Below, piece after piece: positions 23,137 through 33,284 of a stretch of 64,000 bases of DNA. How positions within the stretch are numbered: the stretch's first letter is position 1; every line of letters begins with the position of its first letter. The notes below the pieces were generated by a model that saw only the letters and a list, made by a program, of their open reading frames with translations, did not search any database and had not been told where the DNA came from. This DNA is from Paraphysomonas bandaiensis (Eukaryota; Chrysophyceae): the NCBI GenBank assembly GCA_965644295.1, contig CBFFRP010000378.1:434001-498000 (forward strand), written 5' to 3'. Both the position numbers and the translations under genes were made by a program.

Positions 23137-24142
23137 TCAAGCGGAGGAAGATGCAATGTCGGCGATGTTGCTTTTGTTCGACGCGATGCGCCTCTCCAAG
23201 TACTCCTTTCTGCCCTCCAAGTCCCTCTGGGTCTTGCTGAGCTTCTCACTCTCTTTCTGCAGGAAGGTTTCAATCGAGTCCCTGGGCTCGCGGAGGAATG
23301 CCTTGCCTACTGTGCGGTATAGGGGAGTTTCAGCGTCATACGTGTCAATCTGCTGTTTAGTCACAAGATTGGAACGGAGATCACGCTGGCAGGAGGCAAG
23401 GGACCCCTGCACACCGCGGAGATCGCGAGCATAATTTGAGGTCTGCTCCTGGAGCTCCATCAACTGTTCACATATTCAGTGCACACATAAGTTGGGAAAA
23501 CATTTAAGAAAAATTTCAAATCAATAAAATCTACGAACCTCACGGCGCTGGGACTCATCCAGCTGTCTTGGGGCACGAGCCTTCTGCTTCGTAAGGGCTG
23601 CCTTTTTAGCCCGTACCACACGGAGCTGCTTCTGCAACTGCTCGTTTTCTATTGCACATCCACACCAGCATAATGATAAGGGTAGACTAGGAATTTATGT
23701 ACGGCACCTGAATCTATTCTGAGGGCCTCCTGAAGAACTTTCTGGGCATCGTCGAAATTGCCCAGCTCGGTGTGGGCAACAGCGAGACGGTAATATCCCT
23801 TAACAAAAGATGGGTTCTTACTGATACACGTGGATGCATCTTGAATAGCAGCATCCCATGCTTTCAAAGAAGAGTGACAAGCACTGCATTATCCATCAGT
23901 GATAGCCACGACTAATAGAGTAATAACAAACCTTCTATTCGAATAATAAATAGCATTTTCTGGGTCACAAGAAATAGCATTAGAATAGTGGCCGATAGCT
24001 TCTTCATAATTTTTGGAAGCAAATGCTTCATTTCCTAGTCTATTAATAGGGTTAGTTATATATATTACAGTCATTAACAGTTATGTGATACATACTTCTT
24101 GTGATCCTCTGCTGACATGTCTTTATTTGCATCTGAATCCAT
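23137..24142 (-). CDS. TPR co-chaperone domain fused to prefoldin subunit 1-like domain
   Basis: Five exons (24096-24142, 23932-24039, 23708-23883, 23539-23648, 23137-23463 on the minus strand) give 255 residues with all junctions in phase. Residues 12-118 are three TPR motifs of the Hop/STI1 type. All five carboxylate-clamp residues that bind the C-terminal EEVD of Hsp70/Hsp90 are present: K15, N19, N50, K80 and R84. A short basic linker (AKKAALTKQKA) follows. Residues about 145-255 form a beta-type prefoldin hairpin with the prefoldin-1 signature TPLYRTVGKAFL and a second coil ending GRKEYLERRIASNKSNI. Prefoldin hands nascent actin and tubulin to the CCT chaperonin. A clamp-bearing prefoldin would be able to dock on Hsp70/Hsp90. 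The gene is convergent with the actin-maturation fusion. Confidence 0.85.
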
Positions 24143-26143
24143 TATAGTGGGTAAATTATTAATGTGGGTGTAGTTGATGGAAGGGTGTGATAAATGTTTG
24201 TGATTATGGTTCTATCGGGTGAATAGCATGTAACATACATGTATAGTGAGTGGATGATTATTGGTACAACAGCAGCTCCAGCTGTATGCAGAGTTGTGCG
24301 GTATGTGTATACATAGTGCAGAAGCAGTGTGTGATATGTATATATATGAACTGTATACAGCTGTATATACTGTATATAGGGTATAGTACCCCTCATACTG
24401 GCTGTTCACCGCGCACTCTATACGTACCAAAGCACGGGGGGTGTGTGTATGTATGTAAAGGGTGGGAGGGGTGGAGAGGCAGGCATGACAGTAGGAAGGC
24501 GGGTACGTATCTTGGCGGTATTTTTTTGCACTTTTCAGATGCACTTAAAATAACACTCACTGCATGTCTGATTGCAGTGAAAGCATCATTGGAAACGTGA
24601 TGATTTTACCCATATTTCATTCTAAGTGACGAACTGCACTCATAATCTGAAGCTTTTGATATTCATCCTCAAAGTGAGCGCCTTAAGAGGTTTTTGACCT
24701 CATTTCAGTTTTTGGTTTTTCAAAATGGCGGGATTTTTCCCTCTCAGATGACTGCAAATCACAGTCACTTAAATTAAATTGGAGTATTTGGAGATGGTCA
24801 TTGCTCATAGCGGCCATGTGGCGATACAGGTAGACTAAATGTATAGTGCTTGACACGATGGTGCTCTTACTTTCAACTGATTCGCAGTATTCATGGTGAT
24901 AAGTTCTGGTTGGGGAGGAGGGGTCGATTTCGATACGCCGGCACACCACACCTGCGAATGACCTCAACTGACCTGTAGATATACACTCAACTATTGCTCA
25001 TTATATGCGCAATACTATCAGCACACTAATTTGAGTATATGCTCTCCTCTGCGGCATTGTGCATCACATTTCTGAAATAAGCGTGTGTTTAGATTAGCCA
25101 GACGATGACTCTAATGCTGCACCTCTGGAGCGAAATGGAGGCTCTGGTGAATTGAGGAGGAAAGGGGGAGGACTCTGGAGCTGTTTCGGTCTCAGGGTGA
25201 TGCCCGGATTGAAAATTCACTATTCTACAGGGGTCAGGGTGAGGCATGCGGAACAGCAGATGTAGACAGTGAAATTCATTGCACGGGGCTCTGCTCGCAG
25301 TGAAACGTAGAGGGATCCACATTGACGCAGCCCACCAGCGATCCTTGGCCGAATCTTTTTGGAACTGTGGATGTGGTCAAACCGACTGGTGCTTCCCCCG
25401 TCATGACTGATTGCTATCCTAAACTTTTCAATGGTTGAACACCCAGACTCATAGTGGGTCGACTTTGATCCATGGGACATAGGGCACCCCTCTTGAGGAA
25501 CAGCGGGAGCTCAGCAACAACCTGCACTGGATAAAGGTCAGAGGGAACCTGGCCACCTCAGTATTCATACGATTCATAGTACTAAACCTTGCTCTCCAAA
25601 TATATGTTATTGATGCCGAGTAGTATAGGAGTACTACAAGTGATAGATTAACTAAATTATTATTTTGAATTGTTTTTGTTCTGTTGCATATTTACTAAAA
25701 TTGTTTCTACTTCTTAATTTATATTATGTTACACCCATTGAGATTTACTTAAAATCGGACATTGACTGTGTCGTAGAAGCTGGCTTAGTTTGGTCAACAA
25801 GAAGAAGTGTGTAGCCATCAGTGTTGAACTTTATTACTTTCATTCAACTCGTAATTAAATTTCACACTGGAGAAAGAAAATATTAAAAATCCAAAACAAA
25901 AACGATGTTACGTAAAATCATACATACGACAGAGTTAAAGTAGATACGAATATGTACTGCTGGTTTGTGGTATGTATGCGTTGACTTTGCATGAGCAGAA
26001 GTGATTACAATTGTATGCACTTTATCATGCGAAATATCCAAAGAAAATAAAGGACCGAACAGAATCTCAAAAGAAAATAAAGGACCAAGTGGGGTCAAAA
26101 CAAAATAAGAGACTCGCAAGTACGCGATTAAATAGCAAGTAAC
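24143..26143. other. Long spacer without recognised gene
   Basis: GTATAC occurs at 24307-24312 and 24353-24358, 165-217 bases upstream of the TPR-prefoldin start. The strings CTTGGCGG (24512) and AATGGCGGGATTTTTCCC (24725) resemble E2F-type sites. The frames in 24.6-25.5 kb are short and look random. Nothing else is supportable. Confidence 0.55.
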
Positions 26144-27608
26144 CTACGCCGCATCGATTGGCTCTCGATCTGATTCCGATACATAAACCTCCTCTCTCTC
26201 CACCTCCACTCCCCCGTGCAGCTGTTTCAACTTGTCAGACATCAGACCTTCGAGCTTGGCTATGAGGTAGGCCTTCGTGCCAACCTTTAGCTCAGGATCA
26301 ATAGGAGTAGTTGCCTTAGGAAGGACAATTAGTGCGGCCTTTAGAACATCATTATTGGCCGTGCGCCAGTCATATTGCTGGTCGCGCACACGTACCAAAA
26401 GCGCCTCCAACGCCTCAACATGTCGGTGATATTCTTCCATCTGGCGGCGCTCCTTTTTGTCCTTACGGCGCTCTTTAGCCTGTTACCCAGAAGGATGTAT
26501 GCTCACCGTGTCTTGCAGAGAATCGCCTTTCCCTCCGCTCCTGAAAGAGTTTGAAGGTAGGGAAGGCGTGCCCCCAAGGGTCGAAGCCAATTTCGTCCCA
26601 GTTCTCGATATCCTCCAGGTCTGGCCCATATGACGGGAAGACCCCTTTCTCTATACACTCCCTGAGGTGCTGCGTGAACTTACGGGCCATAGTACTCGCC
26701 CGGGTCGGGCAGGCCGCTGCTGCCCGCTTGTAGGAAAGATCGGATTTCTTCGTAAAGCGGGCAAACAATTTTCACCAAAGTCAAAAGTGCAGGGTTTGAG
26801 AAAGTTGTCTCGAATAATGGTTTTACTGCATTTTGCATGATCAAGGCATACCGACTCCGGGTATCCTTGCCTCCATTGGCAGTGCGTACAGCACTGGCAT
26901 GGGCGCGGCAATACTCCCTGGCTAGGGCTCGCAAATGGGCATTGCTATACCTGCACAAATAATTACAAAATGTACACTGTACGTCATCATCCACATCATA
27001 CACTTTCATGTACATACCCATATCCAGCTTTATCTTGAAGGTCCATCTTCGTAGCCATGGAGTGAAGCAATCCTTTAGGACCAGACAGGAGTAATCCAGC
27101 TCCATGATGGCCTTCTGTAGCACAGAATGGTTCGTTGGATCGTTCCGAAACATATTAAACTCCTTCGTAGTGAGTCCATACAACTCCCGGATGGTGTTCA
27201 TATCCCGCTCCTGGGTGCGAATAGAGACACCGTACTCCGTGAGAACATGTTTAGAGCTCTTGCCATCAATTACCCTGGCAATGAGCCCGGCCCTACGCGC
27301 TTCAACTGTGTAAACTTTGTAGCTCTGTTTGACGTCTACCTCAGGGATATTATCGATTGCGCTGATAATCGCCGTTCTGTCGCCATACTGGGGAAGCTGC
27401 TCGTCTCTTCGGGCAGATCCGGCAAAGCCTCCAACACAAAATTAACCTTTCGCTTGTGAGGTACATTTCCTGGAAGCACACCATACTGCTTGGCACGCTT
27501 AACCTCAGTCACAACATCCCTTTTCCCCAATGGGGGCACTGTGACTTCGTCCATACGACTGTCTGTATGAGTATGAGTGATTCGGGGTCGCTGTGGACGT
27601 CCTCGCAT
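26144..27608 (-). pseudogene. Frame-broken transposon-like gene
   Basis: Four collinear antisense frames cover 27608-27336, 27330-26680, 26768-26475 and 26440-26144 with no intron signals at the junctions. The first shift is near 27380, where reading changes from LPDLPEETSSF to QLPQYGDRTAIISAID. The second lies between 26768 and 26680. The composite has helix-turn-helix-like segments (VKRAKQYGVLPGNV; RELYGLTTKEFNMF), a Cys-rich stretch (VQCTFCNYLC) and IENWDEIGFDPWGHAF, which recalls the first-Asp region of pogo/mariner-type DDE transposases. The last part is coiled coil (EEYHRHVEALEALLVRV). Base composition is visibly more GC-rich than the neighbours. I call it a decayed element; programmed frameshifting is an alternative. 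Confidence 0.4.
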
Positions 27609-28083
27609 TATAATCGATCAATTCTACATGAAAATCAGATCAGACGACGTCATCATGAGCAGTGATTACTGTTTACTGTACCTGATACAATTATATATAA
27701 TGTAGTTCTTGTATAAGTTTGTGGGGTTGGTTTATAGTAAGATTTAAGGTGGTACAATGATAGATTGACACACGAAAACCCGCCATTTTCAAAAACCTAA
27801 AAAAGAAAACCCGCCAAGATAGATACCTGCCTTCCTATGACAGCTACTCCAAATAAAAGTGCCACAGCACAGCATTTCTCGTACACAGCTACCACATCTC
27901 CGTGTGATCATTTCACACATACAGTTATAAGTAGCTAACACAGAATACACACATTGCACCAACGAAGCATACAAATCGTATTATTATATAGCAATGATTG
28001 CTTAGTTTTCACATTGCGTTATTACTAAAAACAACATAGTGCACTAATTAGAAACTATTTCAATTAACTCACTGCTGTTGGCA
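27609..28083. promoter_or_regulatory. Spacer with paired GGCGGGTTTTC-type sites
   Basis: In reverse complement, 27770-27825 contains TTGGCGGGTTTTC and AATGGCGGGTTTTCG about 30 bases apart. These resemble E2F/DP sites (TTTSGCGC class). A related string lies at 24725. They lie 260-310 bases upstream of the EDR2_C gene. No coding sequence is seen. Confidence 0.35.
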
Positions 28084-29404
28084 ATGGTACCTTCACTAGA
28101 TCAATCATGCGAAAATATTAGAAATGTGCTTGCACAAATAGAAATTGAGTTACCTAAATCTTCTCATACTCATGTAACCGAAACATTAGAACAATTAAAA
28201 GTTAAACTGAATTTATTACTTAATCGATTGAAAGAAATTCCAGTCGACTCATCAGACATTGAAAATGAGGTTTGATATTCTTCATTTTCTTGCTTTTCTA
28301 AATATGATTATTGTAGATATCTCATGCATCGTGTGAACTGATGGAAGCCAAATCATATCTCACTCCCGAGTACCTCTGTGGCATCCCTGAAGAGGAATGG
28401 GATGGATGTGTGCCCCCATCACTGGTGCTAATGGACATTCCTTACGAAGTGCGACAGGGCCAAGGTGGATGGGAATGTAGCAACCAATTATTTGATATTC
28501 GCGGGCCCTCTTACCTTTACGACAACGTTAAAGTAAATAAGATATTCTACTTTTATCATTGACTGTAATCATCTATACAGGTCGCATCCCAGGCTCCTCT
28601 CTTTCATATGAGGGGAGTTCAGATGGTTGGGGTCAACGAACTACGCCCCCACATTGCTTTGGAGCCTTGGACGGCCTTCCCCAAAGAAGACGATGGAAAC
28701 GAGTGGCTCATACTTAACTATATGGTGTGTGCACCTCTATGGTGAATTGTGAGAGTGAAAGCTTTTCACAGGTGCCCGGCAGAAGTCCCTTCCAAATGAT
28801 TTGTTACTACACCGCGTCTAAGGAAGCCAAGCGCGTCATAAGCCCCACAAAAGGGGACAGTACCTGTTCCACTGATGAAGAGCAGCCAACCTCTGAAGGA
28901 TGGGAGAATTGTCTCCGAAAGTTCTGGGAAGCTGATCAGGAATATTGCGATGCCAGGTTTAAGATTATCCCCAACGTGGTGAGTACTGTTTCTTATTTTT
29001 TCAATTTCGCATTAGCCACTCTTTCTTCTGTTAGTGTAATCATATTGTTTTCAGGCGTCTGGACCCTGGTTGGTACGAATGGCAGTTGGTAATAAGCCAG
29101 CGCTGACGGGAATGAAAGTGAAGCAACTCTATACCCGCGGGGACCGATTTTTCGAGGTTGATATGGATATTGGGTCGTCCGCTGTAGCTGCCAGGGTCTT
29201 AGGACTGGTGAGTAGAGCCTGTAGTAGTATTGATAAAATATGCTTACAGTGGTATATCAGGTGCGCGATTTCTGCAGCGTGCTGACTGTTGACGTGGGGG
29301 TTACCATTGAGGGCCAGAGTGACGAGGAGTTACCGGAGCGTGTTCTGTGCCGCATGCAGTGGAAAGGAGTTGACTTCAGCAAAGCGCAGCCTCTTGATCG
29401 CTAG
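28084..29404 (+). CDS. EDR2_C (DUF1336) domain protein
   Basis: Six exons (28084-28269, 28317-28532, 28581-28724, 28772-28978, 29055-29207, 29261-29404) give 349 residues, and every intron is phase 0. After about 60 residues of coiled coil the protein is essentially one EDR2 C-terminal domain. It shows WECSNQLFDIRGPSYLYDNVK, APLFHMRGVQMVGV, NEWLILNYM, RSPFQMICYY, RFKIIPNV, WLVRMAVGNKPALTGMK, FFEVDMDIGSS and VLTVDVGVTIEGQSDEELPE. In plants this domain ends larger PH/START proteins (EDR2) thought to bind lipids. Here no PH or START domain precedes it, so it is a minimal form. Likely role: membrane or lipid association in the cytosol (inference). The start is the first ATG of the frame, just after a CTGTTGGCA context. 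Confidence 0.85.
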
Positions 29405-30045
29405 AAAAATAATGCTTGGTTATATTCGGGGTTCAGATTATGTCTGGTATACGGTATTCGGGTATTAGCCGGATCAATTAGAAAAGTAGTACTACCTGCC
29501 TATATAGATAGCCAAGAATATAGCGAATACTTCATACATTGACTTTGTGTCATATGAGAATAGTCATTGCGGTATACAGTGCTTTCACATTAGAAGTGCA
29601 TGTATGAACATATGACGTAAATAATTCGTACCGAAACGATGTGATTCTCTAATCGGATCTCAATTTTGAAGCACTTCAAATTGGAATTGTTAATGACCTT
29701 TTAGGTGAGAAGAACAATATTTAGAGTAAATACAGTTTATTTTTCTCAAACTGGTAAGCATAGCTAGTAGGGGTACGATGCAATGCACTATGCAATTACT
29801 AATTAGTGTATTGCTTATCGAGCGCCCGACAACCACTTCGCTAATGGTATATTAGCGATGAAATTAATACGACAACTGTTTTAAATAACAATACTATGTA
29901 AGCACCGTAAAGTATTTATCATCAAATATACTGCAATGCTTATTTACGTGTTGCGCGTGACAAGGAACTCCTATACTTCCAATATAATCATCGCAACTAG
30001 CCTAAAATTACATCCCAGGCAGATACAGCGACATAAACGTTGGTT
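29405..30045. other. Convergent spacer, nothing recognised
   Basis: AT-rich sequence between the 3' ends of the EDR2_C and NAA10 genes. GTATAC occurs near 29438 and 29572. No reading frame or repeat of note. Confidence 0.5.
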
Positions 30046-30743
30046 TTACTTCGAACCTGTTGATATCTCTTTCGGAGCAGCAGATTTTTCACTCTGACTA
30101 TTCAGACTGAGTGAATCGACACCAGCAGTCACTTCGTCTGCGCTTTTTGCACTATCATCCCCATCGACTGGCTTGTTACCAGATTTTTCCTTTGAAAAAT
30201 TACATCTCATGGCGTAAGCATCCTCACCATCTGCGTAATAACCTCGTTCTATGTCTGTTATTTCATACCCTAAGGTTTGGGAGTACAGGTGGTAGGCTGC
30301 TCTGTTTGTGTAACGAACATGCAGACTACAGTACTCGGCATTGAATGATTCTGCCATTCGAGCATGAGCCATTTTCATTAGCTTCGTAGCAATCCCACAC
30401 TTTCGGTTAGTTTTGGCCACTGCTAGTGACGTAATATGACCATGAGGAACATCCGCATCTTCTTCCATTTTAGCAAGAACATAACCAACAATCTTAACAA
30501 ACACATGAACAGACATCGTTTAATATATAAATATATCTCACCTGTCCCTTATGGTTTTCAGCAACATGAAGTAGCTGTGGCCAAGATAATTGATGGTACA
30601 TATAATACTTCATCTGATAGTTCTCAGGAAGGCACCAGAGATTAGTAGTTTGCATTTGCAATAAATCCTCAGCCTGTAAATTTATTACTCACTTGTGGAT
30701 TAGATGCATTGAAACTTACCGTAGCTTGTCGAATACACACCAT
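30046..30743 (-). CDS. NAA10: N-alpha-acetyltransferase 10, NatA catalytic subunit
   Basis: Three exons (30720-30743, 30542-30673, 30046-30492 on the minus strand) give 200 residues, all phase 0. The first exon encodes only MVCIRQAT. The NAA10 signature follows: [38 protein letters not shown], then [20 protein letters not shown] with the acetyl-CoA loop RKCGIA, and the product-site block [18 protein letters not shown]. The second position of the loop is Lys-Cys instead of the usual Arg-Leu. The Ser/Asp-rich C-terminal tail is typical. The protein acetylates Ser/Ala/Thr/Gly N-termini at the ribosome with NAA15, which is not in this window. Assignment is secure. Confidence 0.95.
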
Positions 30744-30998
30744 TTCTACAATATATTTATAAGGTAGAAATATTTATATTTAATTATATGTGTCCTGAGG
30801 TTGGAATTTAGTGTATTGCTTTACTTTAAGCAGTGAGTGCAGTGCAGTGAACTCGCCTGTCCTCTCTTGGCTCTCAGTTCATTCATTTTCTCTAATTTTT
30901 AGAACTGAATGTCTATAATATCTCCTTTTTTTTCGTTGTCTCCAACTAAATTTTTCTTTATAGTCCTAATTTTATGTGATGAACGAGTTTTAAGTCTG

Positions 30999-31192
30999 AA
31001 AATAGCAGGATTTTAGGAAAAAACAGCCTAATATTAAGGTGAGGGTGGGAAGAAGAGATTTCCCAAAATCCTGAAATCAGATAATATTAGACAAAAATAT
31101 CGTGAGACTCCTCTGTAGAAAACAACCATTGAATAATGGCAGGATTTTGGGAAATATGTGCTGTCTCGTTGGTTATGTATGGTAGTGGGGTG
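30999..31192 (+). repeat. 194-base direct repeat, copy 1
   Basis: Base by base it is identical to 32877-33070 in my reading. It contains TTTCCCAAAATCCTG and its partner CAGGATTTTGGGAAAT in inverted orientation. Confidence 0.93.
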
Positions 31193-31595
31193 ACTGTATA
31201 GTACGTATAGTGGTATGGTATACACTGTCATGGAAGAGTGGAATCATATCATCACACTAACGGCCCAATTGCTACATATCACTGACAAGAAGACAGAGAA
31301 CAGCGATCGGAAGCGCTCAGGAGGTAGTCTCAAAGCGTCTATGCACCAAGACAGATAGATATGACGGTGGCATGATGAAACTATTCCCTGAATGATGGAT
31401 ACGATACATACATGAAGATCCACCAGTATCCTCTTCATTGTACCACTCTCATACTGGAGAGTTTCCGAATGATACTTTGATTGAAGTTTTTGGTCATATG
31501 TATTGGTAACGGAGGTGACTACATTCTGGATGAAGAAATTTTTCTACAACTCAGTAAGCAATATCCGGTAAAATAGAGGCAGTCCATCGGCAGAT

Positions 31596-31830
31596 CATAT
31601 GACGGTTTATGCAATAGTTTAGATGGCAGTGCACGCAACAGTTTGTCAGCATTTCGTATGACAGTTCATATGAGAGTGCATGCAGCAGTTCAGATGACAG
31701 CGCACGCTGTTAATCCTTAATCGGCATTTCGTATGACAGTGCATGCAACAATCATTCAGATGACATTTATACCACGGTTCATATGAAAGTGTATGAAACA
31801 GTTTAGATGACAGTGCGTCACGTGTACTAC
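31596..31830 (+). repeat. Degenerate short tandem repeat
   Basis: Variants of a roughly 23-base unit (AGATGACAGTGCATGCAACAGTT) recur about ten times with substitutions and insertions, for example at 31623, 31648, 31667, 31695, 31730 and 31810. This is an old minisatellite; no coding meaning is seen. Confidence 0.75.
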
Positions 31831-32853
31831 TTTTTAAAAGACAATTAAAAGGTAAAAGTAATGGTATAGTTCGGCAGTTCAAGTAAATTATTACTATATG
31901 GAGCGTAAGGGCTCAATTGTTACATATCAGACAAAAAACCAAATATATTAACACGTAACTAATAACTATATTACACATGGGGTAATAGAGATTTCCCACC
32001 ACAGACAACTAAACACGCGAATTACACTTCCACTCCCAGCATATCCGAAGCTTGTTGCCAAGAAAAAGTCTGGGATGTTTCGTCATCCTACATCACTTAC
32101 ATATCACCCAGTGTCTTCTTGCTGGCAATATATTATACCATATTTATCACATATAAATGGTATAGTATGTAATACATAGTGTCATACATTACTATGTTAT
32201 AATACATACATTGCATGTCTTCTGTGGATGACTTCAAGTGGGGTGACTTCTTCGATAATTCCTCTCCACAATATATCCACAGCTGAAATATCATACTTGT
32301 AATATCTAAATATGACACCCTCAGTCGTATTCATCGTCCTGTACATACAGACTGATGTTAATCCTGTGAGATATTTAATGGAACACATACATATATATAT
32401 ACATACATATAGTGCGTACATCCCCTACCCCATATATATATTATACATAGCCATACTGGTAGCTGTAGTGGCTTAAGTTCTGTATTCACCTTATTCCGCC
32501 ATCCTATGTGTCGTACCACACACATAAAGAGGGCAATGAGGGCGCTTTTAGCCTTTCTGTGTGTACCTCTCTATAGGTCTTGTATTGTTGTCTCTGAGAT
32601 CATAGGGAGGAACAACTCACCTTGGATATGATCCATACACACAACTCCGTCGAAACACGTCTACGGAAGAGCTGAGATCATTGTTTTACTGATGCTATAG
32701 ACCTTCTATTCATGCGTGTAATCTCATAGTAATGTCATGTATGTATCAAACCATATCAACAGCTAGAATACAAACCGCTGTATTATGTAATACATACCAT
32801 TATACATGTATAACCTCATTCACTGTATTATGTAATACATATATTGACTATAC

Positions 32854-33070
32854 ATTTCCCAAAATCCTGCCTTTCTAAAATAGCAGGATTTTAGGAAAAA
32901 ACAGCCTAATATTAAGGTGAGGGTGGGAAGAAGAGATTTCCCAAAATCCTGAAATCAGATAATATTAGACAAAAATATCGTGAGACTCCTCTGTAGAAAA
33001 CAACCATTGAATAATGGCAGGATTTTGGGAAATATGTGCTGTCTCGTTGGTTATGTATGGTAGTGGGGTG
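32854..33070 (+). repeat. 194-base direct repeat copy 2, with terminal inverted repeat
   Basis: The identical copy is 32877-33070. Here the flank adds TTTCCCAAAATCCTGCC (about 32856-32872), the inverted match of GGCAGGATTTTGGGAAA (about 33017-33033). This gives a MITE-like structure of about 180 bases with 17-base ends. Copy 1 lacks the left end. Confidence 0.85.
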
Positions 33071-33284
33071 TTTTTATAGCCATTCCTTGCGAGTCCCCCG
33101 TCGAGCAATACAAAACCTGGAGTACAATACAAGCTTGTATATAGCTATGTATTCCACTGTATACCACCATTAACGGCAGAAGGGATGCTCCACTAACATA
33201 TCAGTGCATGCATATGCATTGAATTCCACTCTTACATTGTTATTATTGTCATAAGTTGGGCGAATCACGTGTAACTTGATAAGA

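Larger units (their letters stand above)
30744..33284. other. Repeat-rich spacer
   Basis: It contains a perfect 194-base direct repeat (30999-31192 and 32877-33070), a decayed short-unit array (31596-31830) and TA-rich microsatellite-like runs at 32390-32450. No gene is recognised. GTATAC at 33159-33164 is 121 bases upstream of the next start codon. Confidence 0.65.

Noticed and set aside
23137-23463. Overlapping plus-strand frames across the prefoldin exon
   Set aside because: Antisense shadows of the conserved prefoldin coding sequence.
24250-24600. 116-codon Cys/Tyr-rich plus-strand frame
   Set aside because: It arises from TA/TG-rich microsatellite-like promoter sequence of the TPR-prefoldin gene; low complexity.
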